17,618 bases of DNA from an uncultured Akkermansia sp. (GTDB taxonomy: Bacteria > Verrucomicrobiota > Verrucomicrobiia > Verrucomicrobiales > Akkermansiaceae), in contig CAJGDB010000032.1 in NCBI GenBank assembly GCA_904502165.1, positions 1 to 17,618 of the forward strand, given 5' to 3'. The position numbers were made by a program, and so were the translations under genes. How positions within the stretch are numbered: the stretch's first letter is position 1; each line of letters opens with the position of its first letter. The notes beneath the pieces were generated by a model. It saw only the letters and a program-made list of their open reading frames with translations, was not told the DNA's origin and made no database searches. This document shows positions 1 to 6,972 of the stretch, piece by piece.

Positions 1-591
1 CATGACCATGGCGATGACTGTGCTGCGAATGCGCGATTCGGAAGTGATTTCGTGGTAGCTGCGGCTAAAGAGGATATAGAGCTCATATACAGCAATGAGA
101 ATACCTGTGTTGCAGCCCATAAAAATAATCGGGAAGTGTTCTCCCAGAATCAGGCCTGTGAGAAGCGGCAGCAGCACGGCCCCTGCGATGAAGATGCTGC
201 ACAGCTGCCAGCGGTACAGGCTTTCCTGCTGCAGGTGCAGGATGATGGCCGCGGTGAGGAAATATCCCAACGGGCCAGAGACCAGAATCCAGTTCAGCTT
301 GTGGCATGCTTCGGGATTGATGCCGCACAGGGAGAAGCCACCACAGGCTGCGCTGATAGCCAGCAGCGTGAGCATAGTAGCAGTGGAGAGACTGTTCTCC
401 AGCAGATAGGCTGCTACCACCGCAACCAGAAAGCCGATAGGCATGGTGTAGGGATGCGTCATCAGCCAGAGGTGGAAATCTGTTGAAAGCAGCCCGAGTG
501 AGCCGCAGAGAGCCAGCAGAAGCATAAAAAAAGCGCAGCCCAGGTGAGCCAGGGCAGTATGAGGGGCGTTTCTGCAGGGGGAGGCATCCAT
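1..591 (-). CDS. Multi-spanning integral membrane protein of unknown function (3' part outside window)
   Basis: The minus-strand frame is open from an ATG at 591 to the window edge, giving 197 residues with no stop, so the C-terminus is missing. It lies 2 bases after the menE stop and is probably translationally coupled to it. About six hydrophobic helices are visible, at roughly residues 17-36, 50-65, 69-90, 102-120, 131-150 and 155-176, followed by a polar stretch (SRSYHEITSES). No lipobox, catalytic motif or DxxxD prenyltransferase motif is seen, so it is not MenA. The helix spacing and the polar stretch after helix 6 recall Bax inhibitor-1/YccA-type proteins, but that is only a weak impression. 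A second, overlapping minus-strand frame covers part of this stretch (83-925). I prefer this one because it starts right after menE and has coherent membrane segments. Function unknown. Confidence 0.6.
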   Translation of the reverse strand, partial: MDASPCRNAPHTALAHLGCAFFMLLLALCGSLGLLSTDFHLWLMTHPYTMPIGFLVAVVAAYLLENSLSTATMLTLLAISAACGGFSLCGINPEACHKLNWILVSGPLGYFLTAAIILHLQQESLYRWQLCSIFIAGAVLLPLLTGLILGEHFPIIFMGCNTGILIAVYELYILFSRSYHEITSESRIRSTVIAMVM

Positions 592-593
592 GT

Positions 594-1658
594 TCAGGCG
601 GGGGTAAGCCGGGCAAGAAGGGAGGATGCTTCTGCGCGGGCTGGTTTTCCGCTTCCGGTGCGCGGCAGGGTGCACCGGTGCAGCTGCTTTGGCTGGTGGT
701 AGCGGGGAAGTTCTGCACAGGCGGTTCGCAGGGTATTTTCTGCCTCGGCCGGGCCTTCCCACAGCAGGGCAACGCATTGCCCCAGTACCGGGTGGGGCAT
801 GGGGAGGGCCAGAACCTGCAAACCGGTGCGCTGCTGCAGCTCCTGTTCCAACGCTTCTGCCTGTATCTTGACCCCGCCGGAATTGATGACGGCATCTGCC
901 CGGCCCAGAATACGGAAGCTGCCATCGGGGGTGATTTCTGCCAGGTCGTTCGTGGTGAGCAGGCCGGTTTCCAGGTAGGAAGCTTCCACCTGCAGGGTTC
1001 CGCCGGGTGCCAGGCTGAGCCGGATACCAGGAAGCGGTGTGTAGAGGGCGCTTCGGCGGGGCCCGTTCACCGCGCGCAGGGCAATGTGCGAGAGGGTTTC
1101 CGTCATGCCGTAGGAGGCATAGACCTGTGTGCGGAGCCTTTGGAGGCTTTCTTCGAGTCCGGAATCAATGAAACCTCCCCCCAGCAGCAGAACCCCGATG
1201 CGTTCCAGGGCTCTTCTCCCGCCTGGCTGAGCCAGGGTCGATACGACCTGCATGGGTACCATGGGGGCAAAGTCTACAGGATTCCGCATGCCGGCCAGCG
1301 GGGTGGAGGCGGGTTCGGTGGTGATGAGGTGCAGCCCGCCCACAAGAGCCCGTACAACCATCATCTGCCCGGCTATATAGCGCATAGGCAGGCAGAGCAA
1401 AGCTGTATGACCAGCCTGCAGCTGGAAGGCCCGGCAGGTGGCGGCTGCGCTGGCCGCCATGGCAGCACGGGTGGCCTGCAGTACCTTGGGGCGGCCTGTG
1501 GAACCGCTTGTCTGCAGGGAAAGGGTGGGGGTGTTGCTCCACCAGGAAGCCAGAAAGGCCCCTACTTCTGCCTGAATGCCGCTGCGTCCTCTGCGCCAGT
1601 TATCCAGGGTTTCCGGGGTGATGGTGCAGCCATCCACTCTGATGGCATCGGCCTGCAT
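594..1658 (-). CDS. menE: o-succinylbenzoate-CoA ligase (MenE), short form
   Basis: This is an acyl-adenylate-forming enzyme of 354 residues. MenE activates o-succinylbenzoate with ATP and CoA in the cytoplasm for menaquinone synthesis. Visible motifs are the P-loop TSGSTGRPK (about residues 50-58), a MenE-like LPMRYIAGQMM segment (about 91-101), YGMTET (183-188), the hinge GRADAVINSGGVKI (252-265) and the C-terminal catalytic-lysine region PRTGSGKPAR (332-341, Lys about 338). I chose the ATG at 1658, 5 bases after the stop of the PutA-like gene. Longer readings in this frame run into that gene and have no ANL homology. It is about 100 residues shorter than typical proteobacterial or Bacillus MenE (450-490) because the N-terminal subdomain is abbreviated, yet all core motifs remain. 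Another ANL acyl-CoA ligase is possible, but the motif set and length favour MenE. Confidence 0.85.
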   Translation of the reverse strand: MQADAIRVDGCTITPETLDNWRRGRSGIQAEVGAFLASWWSNTPTLSLQTSGSTGRPKVLQATRAAMAASAAATCRAFQLQAGHTALLCLPMRYIAGQMMVVRALVGGLHLITTEPASTPLAGMRNPVDFAPMVPMQVVSTLAQPGGRRALERIGVLLLGGGFIDSGLEESLQRLRTQVYASYGMTETLSHIALRAVNGPRRSALYTPLPGIRLSLAPGGTLQVEASYLETGLLTTNDLAEITPDGSFRILGRADAVINSGGVKIQAEALEQELQQRTGLQVLALPMPHPVLGQCVALLWEGPAEAENTLRTACAELPRYHQPKQLHRCTLPRTGSGKPARAEASSLLARLTPA

Positions 1659-1663
1659 ATTTC

Positions 1664-4600
1664 TCAGGAGCGGGGGGTGTTTCGCTGGGTGGTGACAACC
1701 TCGCGCAGGCAGCGCAGAAGCTCGAGCCTGCCATTGGCCAGAACGGGTTCGGCACACAGCGCCAGACGGCACTGGGCAGCGCGTTGCAGAGTGGTCATGG
1801 TGGCCGCGGTATCACGCACCATGGTGCCGGAGGTGGCCATGGAGGGGAAGTGCCCTTCAAATTCATCGCGGCTTTCCACAGCAATGATGACACCGAGCGG
1901 TTCCAGAGCGCGGGGCATCCAGGCGCGCATGCTGGCCGTGCTCAAGTGAATATCGCACCCGGCTTTGAGAGCGGCCATGAGCGCTATGGAAAGGTCGATG
2001 TCGCTGGTGGCTTTCTCGGCGCGGATGCAGAGGGAAAGCGGACGATAGGTAAGGGTGGTGCGGAAAGCCGGGCTTTCGTTGAGCACGCGGGGGATTCCGA
2101 ATTCATTTTCCCACCAGTAACCGATGGAGTCTGCTGCGGAGGAAAGGCGAGTGATGTCATCCGGGCCGGGCTTGGGAGACAGGGATTCCCAGGGGGTGAA
2201 GGCCAGGTTGCGTTGTGTGCCGCGGTGCTGCGGGCGGGCGCTTTCCTGCCATTGGCAGAGCGCTGTGATGAAATTGCTGCCACCGCTCATGGGGGTGGTG
2301 TTCTGCCAGGCGGCACGGGGAAGAACGCCGGGGCGGTGCTGCGGGCAGCAATTGATGGCGACCTGGCTTGCAGAGGTCAGGCGGCTCCATAGCTCAATTT
2401 CATGCTGGTCGCGTGAATAGATGCCCACCGCGCGCTCCTGCGATTGCCTGCGCTGTATGCGGCCTGCTTCTTCGGTGCTTTCTACGCGGATAAGGCCAAT
2501 GACAGGTACGTTGTGAACGGCTTGAGCAAAGGCGCTGCCAGGCTGCACGCCGACACGCACGCCGGGTGTCCATACCAGAGAACCGATTTCCTGCGTGGTC
2601 GGCGGTACCAGCCATGCCTCATTTGGCCCTAGCTGGCTGAGAAGGTAATGCTGGTCGTCGGTGAGGGGACGCCCCATGGGGCCTATATCTGCACCTTCTA
2701 TCCAGCCGGGCTGTGCGGCAATGCTGGAGACGGCATCGCGCAGGGCGTTCACGAAGTGCTGGTTGTCGTAAACCTCGGCATGCACGTAGAGCAGATGCGG
2801 CATGGCGGGATCCTGCCCGGCACGTACAAACAGAGCCCGGGTGATATCGCGGATAGCCTGTGCCCAGTCTCCCTGGGAGGAAATGTAGATGCTGCTGCAG
2901 CCGCTGGTACCGGCCAGTACGGGGCGGCCATCGGCTTCTGCGGCCATGGCGTAGGTGTGTTTGGCGCTGCCGTGGTAGATGAGGCCGTTTACGCGTTCGC
3001 TCGTAAGCAGCTTGCGGGCAATCTGGTTATCCAGGCAGGGAATCATCTGGAGCCGGGGAAAATCGAATCCGGCTTCCTGCAGCAGCTGGGTCAGTTTTTC
3101 TGCTACCAGAATGGTGTGGGCCGAGGGCTTGTAAATAATGGCGTTGCCGGTAACCCATGCGGCGGCTATGCCTGCCACAGCTTCCTCCAGCGGATGCACG
3201 CGGCTGGGAGCAACGGTGATGACACCCAGCGGGGTGGGGGTGGTGCCGTCCATGAGCCCGTCCTGAATGCAGCTGCGCTCGTAGAAGCGGCAGGAGTCAA
3301 TGGCATTGGTGACCTCCATGTCGGCTTCTTCGATGGTGAAGCCGGCATCTCTTACCAGAAGAGAGATGAATTCGGTGCTCTGTTTCTCGAGCAAGCGGGC
3401 TGCCTGCAATAGGTGGATGCGGCGCTCTTCCTGAGTGGGCGGCATCTGCACGGCTTCGCTGGCGGCGGTGTCGAGCACCTGGTTTACCATGTTGAAGTCG
3501 GCCGAGTGGAAACGGTAATCCTCCATGCCGGGGGCTGTGAGTGAACGGCTGATGCAGAGGAGTGGGGATTCTGTTTCCTTGCCGTTGATACGCAGGGGAA
3601 TCTGAGATTGCTGGCGCTCGGACTCTTCTTCGGCCGCGCGGTGCAGGGTGTCCATGCGTGCGCGGTCTGTAATGCCGGAGAGGCGGGTGAATGCGTAGGA
3701 ACCATCGGCTCCGGGCGCTTCGTGGGCCTGTTCTTCACGCCCGCTCAGGGCGGCCAGGAAATGCTGGCGCATCTTGCCCCAGCCCATGGAGTTGGGCTCC
3801 AGCTCGCCACCTGCTGCCAGAATGCCATCGGGGCGGCCCAGTTCCTGAACGAGGGAGAGCAGGTAGGATTCAAAGCCTGCTTCGCCTCCCTCTGTGGTGA
3901 CTCCAGTGGCGAGTACCACCTCTGCCCCGTAGCGGGTCAGCAGGCGGCCTGTGTGATTGCAGAGACCGGAAATAAAGCAGAACTGGGGATTGCCTTCTCG
4001 GCCGGCGCGCCCCCAGCAGAGCAGGCCATAAGCAATATCAAACAGATTGTGGGTGCCGACTACGGGGGTGAGTACCTTTTCCTTGCTCCCCATGGCGGTA
4101 GCTATCAGTTGCTTGTACCGGGCCTCAGTCTCGTTCTTGCTGCGGCATACCTCGTTGGCCGTGCCGTAGGTGTAGGTGTTTTCCTGCTCTTCATTAAGGT
4201 GGCTGCCCTTCACCAGCAAAACCTTGAGCGGGGCTGCTCCCTTGGCAGCGCGGGCGGTGGCCCATTCGGTCATTTCGCGCAGCAAGGCAGGGCTTCCTTT
4301 CAGATAGGCCGGTATTTCCAGTGCGGCATCTGCTTTGTAGAGGGCAGAGCCGGCCATGGCCAGTCGGAAGGCCTCTGCCACAATGTTCATGGTGGGAGAT
4401 TCACCGCTTTCGACCAGCACAGGTCGCGTCTTGCCGCCTTGCACGGAAAGCTTGAGAAGGGGACGCATTTTCTCGGCCAGTGCCTTGGCTCCGGCTTCGG
4501 GTGAGTAGGGGGAAAGCCCGGGACAGAGCCGCCAGGGCTGGATGATGATGCCTACGCCGTCTTGTTTGGTGAGGATGGCTTCCAGGTGCTTGTAGTATTT

Positions 4601-5128
4601 TTCGGCACTCTTCTGGCCGAATACCTGGGGAACAAGCGGGTTGAGCGCAAGTGTAAGGCCGTCCTTGGCACATTCACGCACGCGTTTGGCTACCTTGTCT
4701 GCCAGGGTGGGTAGTGTGAGCTCGCCGAAGGTGGAGCGGAAAATGCGCTGAACCTCAGCAATGGCTGCTCCCTGCATGCTGCGTGCAGCCATGGCCGCCG
4801 CCTTGAAACGCAGCTTTCCGACTGTGCTGAAAATGGCGGGAACTCCACCATGTTCGGCGAGCAGCCGCCGCAGGTTTTCAGCCTGCTCGGCCGGGTCTGT
4901 TACGTGAAAGACACTGCCGCAGAGCTGCTGGACGAACAGGAGGTTCTTTCTGTCCGTTGCCAGGCGGGAGAGGGCGGAGATGAGGGTGCGCTCATCGGAT
5001 CGGATGTTTTTCAGAGAGGCGACTAGCAGTTCCTGTGCTAAATCAGCAGAGCGCTGGGCAAGGGTGCGGTCATCCCATTTGCGCTTCTTTGCCTCTGCCA
5101 GTTGTGCCTGTATATCCAGTTCCGCCAT
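1664..5128 (-). CDS. putA: PutA-like protein (proline dehydrogenase / P5C dehydrogenase architecture), probable pseudoenzyme
   Basis: The symbol marks homology only. The 1154-residue product keeps PutA order: an N-terminal helical region; a PRODH-like barrel (about residues 150-440) with VKG at 306-308 and THN at 359-361; an ALDH-like domain (about 535-960) with GNAIIYKPS near 661-669; and a diverged PutA C-terminal segment. PutA oxidises proline to glutamate. By eye against E. coli PutA, key residues are replaced. The ALDH nucleophile Cys (GQxCSA) is Pro774 in GQDPA. The general-base Glu (AETGG) is Gly740 in AGTSG. The oxyanion Asn (PWNFPL) is gone from PSRVHPL. The proline-binding Arg pair of PRODH (R555/R556) reads Ser425-Leu426, and K329 aligns with Ala161. 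Catalysis is therefore doubtful. I chose the ATG at 5128 because an upstream ATG (5140) and TTG (5167) lie inside the promoter. menE follows after 5 bases. Confidence 0.8.
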   Translation of the reverse strand: MAELDIQAQLAEAKKRKWDDRTLAQRSADLAQELLVASLKNIRSDERTLISALSRLATDRKNLLFVQQLCGSVFHVTDPAEQAENLRRLLAEHGGVPAIFSTVGKLRFKAAAMAARSMQGAAIAEVQRIFRSTFGELTLPTLADKVAKRVRECAKDGLTLALNPLVPQVFGQKSAEKYYKHLEAILTKQDGVGIIIQPWRLCPGLSPYSPEAGAKALAEKMRPLLKLSVQGGKTRPVLVESGESPTMNIVAEAFRLAMAGSALYKADAALEIPAYLKGSPALLREMTEWATARAAKGAAPLKVLLVKGSHLNEEQENTYTYGTANEVCRSKNETEARYKQLIATAMGSKEKVLTPVVGTHNLFDIAYGLLCWGRAGREGNPQFCFISGLCNHTGRLLTRYGAEVVLATGVTTEGGEAGFESYLLSLVQELGRPDGILAAGGELEPNSMGWGKMRQHFLAALSGREEQAHEAPGADGSYAFTRLSGITDRARMDTLHRAAEEESERQQSQIPLRINGKETESPLLCISRSLTAPGMEDYRFHSADFNMVNQVLDTAASEAVQMPPTQEERRIHLLQAARLLEKQSTEFISLLVRDAGFTIEEADMEVTNAIDSCRFYERSCIQDGLMDGTTPTPLGVITVAPSRVHPLEEAVAGIAAAWVTGNAIIYKPSAHTILVAEKLTQLLQEAGFDFPRLQMIPCLDNQIARKLLTSERVNGLIYHGSAKHTYAMAAEADGRPVLAGTSGCSSIYISSQGDWAQAIRDITRALFVRAGQDPAMPHLLYVHAEVYDNQHFVNALRDAVSSIAAQPGWIEGADIGPMGRPLTDDQHYLLSQLGPNEAWLVPPTTQEIGSLVWTPGVRVGVQPGSAFAQAVHNVPVIGLIRVESTEEAGRIQRRQSQERAVGIYSRDQHEIELWSRLTSASQVAINCCPQHRPGVLPRAAWQNTTPMSGGSNFITALCQWQESARPQHRGTQRNLAFTPWESLSPKPGPDDITRLSSAADSIGYWWENEFGIPRVLNESPAFRTTLTYRPLSLCIRAEKATSDIDLSIALMAALKAGCDIHLSTASMRAWMPRALEPLGVIIAVESRDEFEGHFPSMATSGTMVRDTAATMTTLQRAAQCRLALCAEPVLANGRLELLRCLREVVTTQRNTPRS

Positions 5129-5138
5129 AAGTTGCCAC

Positions 5139-5167
5139 ATTCTACCCTGCCGGCTGGTTGCTGGCAA
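5139..5167 (-). promoter_or_regulatory. Sigma70-type promoter of the putA-like/menE operon
   Basis: Read on the minus strand: -35 TTGCCA (5167-5162; 5 of 6 to consensus), 17-base spacer, -10 TAGAAT (5144-5139; 5 of 6). Only 10 bases separate the -10 box from the ATG at 5128, so the mRNA would have a leader of about 3-4 bases and no Shine-Dalgarno site. This also rules out the ATG at 5140, which overlaps the -10 box. No transcript data; sequence match only. Confidence 0.65.
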
Positions 5168-5214
5168 GTGAAAAGTATGACTTGCAGGGGACTAAGTGAA
5201 GTCTGCATCAGCGC

Positions 5215-5913
5215 TTAAAGCGCCTTCCAGTCTATTTGACGGGGCAGGAGCTCACTGATGAGTAGGCGCAGGCGATGGTCTGCTTCTTCTTCGGAGATTC
5301 CCAGCTCTGATGCCCAGCAGGTACCTGCCTGGAAATAGGCCCATTGCTGAACCTGGCCGATGGCTATTCGATCCATAATATCCCGCAGGTTTCGGGCCAT
5401 GTGCGTATGGTGAATGGATTTGTTGCCCACGAACAGGTAGTAGTGAATGAAGTGGAGCCGTGCTCCCTTCTGCTCAGGCATGGGGACACGGGAGCTGAGG
5501 CGGGTGAGCTTGACTACTCTTCCATCGGCCAGGGTGATTTCGCTTTCCCTGCCCCGGACATCCAGATGCCCCTGGGCGGGAAGGCAGCGTTCCGGTCGGT
5601 GGATGGAGTTGTTCATATCTTGCCCGGAGTAGACGATGGAGACCTCCACCGCCGGGGATTGTTTTTCCCACGGAACGCGGGAAAGCCGGGTATACCTGGC
5701 CTTGCTGAAACGTGTATCGGCAGCCAGAATCTGGCGCTCCTGTTCACTTTCCTGAGTTTTGACGCCTTTCCAGCCCGGCAGGCTGTATCCGAGCGGCATG
5801 TCCGGCAGCAGACGGGACTCAAGCAATTCGTTCTGTCTGGGCAGAATCCATACACAGGACAGAATGAGGATTGTGACGACTGGTGGAAGGAATGCTTTAA
5901 ACAGAGATTTCAT
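5215..5913 (-). CDS. epsI: EpsI family / exosortase-associated protein (DUF3485)
   Basis: This is a 232-residue protein of the EpsI family, whose members partner exosortases in systems that export or anchor sorted proteins and exopolysaccharide. It has one N-terminal membrane segment (about residues 7-25) followed by an extracytoplasmic domain. The family hallmark SIHRPERCLPAQG (S-x-HxPExCLPxxG) is at about residues 103-115, with the conserved Cys near 110. It starts at the ATG at 5913, which forms an ATGA overlap with the exosortase stop. A GTG at 5919 in the same frame (two extra residues) is the alternative. In many proteobacteria this domain is fused to the exosortase C-terminus; here it is a separate, coupled gene. 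The stop is followed by the putA-like promoter with no clear terminator between. Confidence 0.85.
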   Translation of the reverse strand: MKSLFKAFLPPVVTILILSCVWILPRQNELLESRLLPDMPLGYSLPGWKGVKTQESEQERQILAADTRFSKARYTRLSRVPWEKQSPAVEVSIVYSGQDMNNSIHRPERCLPAQGHLDVRGRESEITLADGRVVKLTRLSSRVPMPEQKGARLHFIHYYLFVGNKSIHHTHMARNLRDIMDRIAIGQVQQWAYFQAGTCWASELGISEEEADHRLRLLISELLPRQIDWKAL

Positions 5914-6884
5914 GAGCACTGTTCCTCCTTTCCGGTGTAGGTGGCAGAGCGGGTTACAATGGTTTTTCTGCGTTTCAGGAAGGGTATTTCCTGGGCAAGA
6001 AGCCCATGCAGGAGCGTGAGCCCCAGCAGGCTTGCCGGAAAGAAGAAGAGCAGGCCGGACCAGTCGTGCCAGGTCTTGGAGGCAAAGGCCGGGTTGATAT
6101 ACTCTGCACAGATGAAGATGCTGCCTACACGGAAGGCATTGGCAATGATGGAGAGCGGAATGGCACTCAATGCCAGGGTGATGCGTTTCCAGAGGCTGAG
6201 TTTATCTGCCAGGTATCCCCAGGCACATGAAAGCATGAACAACGCCATGAGAGAACGCATGCCGGAGCAGCCTTCGGCAATCTGGAAGCTGTCCCAGTTT
6301 CCTGTGGCAAAGGTGATGCTTGTGCCCTCAACAATAGTCTGGATTCCACAGAGGGCAACAAAATGATGGGCAAGCTGCGTGGCGATAATCTGCATGCCCA
6401 CAGTAGCCTGCTGCAATATGGGATGCGGTATTAGCAGCCACAGATAGAAGAAGGGGAATGCACAGCGTCTGGCTGCAGCCCATCCCCAGTAGCACCAGAC
6501 TGTGCCCGTGAGCAGGAAGGGGATGCTGCCCAGAGCAATGCGTACCTGGAAGGTCCGCACGGAAATCAGAAAGACCAGGGCTCCCAGAATCAGTATCCAC
6601 AGCCCATGCAGACTGCCGCTTGCAGAGGTGGGTTCATTTTTACGGAAGGCTTGTACCAGCATGTAGGCTGAAATGAAGGGAATCATCCATCCGTGGCTGA
6701 AATCCTGGTGAATCCCCAGAACCCAGGAAGAGAGTATCCAGTCTATTGCACTTTGCGTGCCGTTGTCGAAACATTCATAGAACTTGAGCGCCCATATAAT
6801 GACGGCGAGGAGTGTCAGGAATCCGCCCCATTGGATGGGGGAAAGGGTGCGCCAGAATGATTTTGCTGTTGCTTGCGTGCTCAA
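5910..6884 (-). CDS. xrt: Exosortase (cysteine transpeptidase-like membrane protein)
   Basis: This is a 324-residue polytopic membrane protein of the exosortase/archaeosortase family, which recognises C-terminal PEP-CTERM-type sorting signals and processes the substrates at the cytoplasmic membrane. The family residues are present: Cys206 in AEGCSGMRSL, Arg252 in NAFRVG and His273 in HDWSG, plus the N-terminal DFSHGWMIPF (61-70) typical of the family. About eight hydrophobic segments are visible. The only start I can support is TTG at 6884. The frame runs further upstream to a stop near 6954 but contains no ATG or GTG there, and no useful ATG lies before the first helix. There is no Shine-Dalgarno site. 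It overlaps epsI by 4 bases (ATGA) and diverges from prs. It lacks the fused EpsI domain found in many XrtA proteins. No PEP-CTERM substrate is encoded in the window. Confidence 0.9.
   Translation of the reverse strand: MSTQATAKSFWRTLSPIQWGGFLTLLAVIIWALKFYECFDNGTQSAIDWILSSWVLGIHQDFSHGWMIPFISAYMLVQAFRKNEPTSASGSLHGLWILILGALVFLISVRTFQVRIALGSIPFLLTGTVWCYWGWAAARRCAFPFFYLWLLIPHPILQQATVGMQIIATQLAHHFVALCGIQTIVEGTSITFATGNWDSFQIAEGCSGMRSLMALFMLSCAWGYLADKLSLWKRITLALSAIPLSIIANAFRVGSIFICAEYINPAFASKTWHDWSGLLFFFPASLLGLTLLHGLLAQEIPFLKRRKTIVTRSATYTGKEEQCS
5924..5930 (-). promoter_or_regulatory. Strong Shine-Dalgarno site for epsI
   Basis: On the minus strand this reads AAGGAGG, inside the 3' end of the exosortase gene. 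It is 10 bases before the ATG at 5913 and 4 bases before the alternative GTG at 5919. It is the only near-perfect anti-16S match I found at a start in this window, so epsI is probably translated by internal initiation in an operon mRNA, unlike its neighbours. Confidence 0.7.
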
Positions 6885-6913
6885 AATGAAAAAAAATCGG
6901 TTAAAATGTGCAT

Positions 6914-6943
6914 TTAGTATTGCAATTTTTCCGAAAATGTCAA
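6914..6943 (-). promoter_or_regulatory. Candidate promoter of exosortase-epsI
   Basis: On the minus strand there is a perfect -35 TTGACA (6943-6938), an 18-base spacer and a weak -10 TACTAA (6919-6914; 3 of 6). The start would fall near 6907, leaving a leader of about 22 bases before the TTG at 6884. The -35 box is convincing, the -10 is not. Confidence 0.4.
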
Positions 6944-6947
6944 GAAT
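6920..6947 (+). promoter_or_regulatory. Candidate promoter of prs
   Basis: TTGCAA (6920-6925; 4 of 6), 16-base spacer, AAGAAT (6942-6947; 4 of 6). This would give a leader of about 19 bases before the ATG at 6973. It overlaps the divergent exosortase promoter candidate. The match is weak and needs transcript mapping. Confidence 0.25.
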
Positions 6948-6972
6948 AGTCGCTCACACCCCTCATCTCTAC

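Noticed and set aside
83..925. 280-codon minus-strand frame overlapping the menE 3' end and the membrane protein
   Set aside because: It is Pro/Arg/Ser-rich without domains and overlaps menE by 330 bases. The frame starting at 591 encodes coherent membrane helices and sits correctly after the menE stop.
1659..1772. N-terminal extension of menE to 1772
   Set aside because: The extra 38 residues overlap the PutA-like coding end and match nothing in ANL enzymes. The ATG at 1658 sits just after the upstream stop.
678..1949. 423-codon plus-strand frame opposite menE
   Set aside because: The composition is low-quality and it crosses the menE/putA-like junction. All ANL motifs are on the minus strand.
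5129..5167. Longer starts for the PutA-like gene (TTG 5167, ATG 5140)
   Set aside because: The TTG is part of the -35 box and the ATG at 5140 overlaps the -10 box of a strong promoter, so neither is likely to be in the mRNA.
5211..5223. Palindrome GCGCTTAAAGCGC at the epsI stop as a terminator
   Set aside because: It can form only a 4-bp stem with a usable loop and has no T-tract.
6784..6972. N-terminal extension of prs to 6784 or 6937
   Set aside because: The extension lies antisense to the exosortase start and in the promoter gap. PRPP synthetase homology begins at the Met at 6973.
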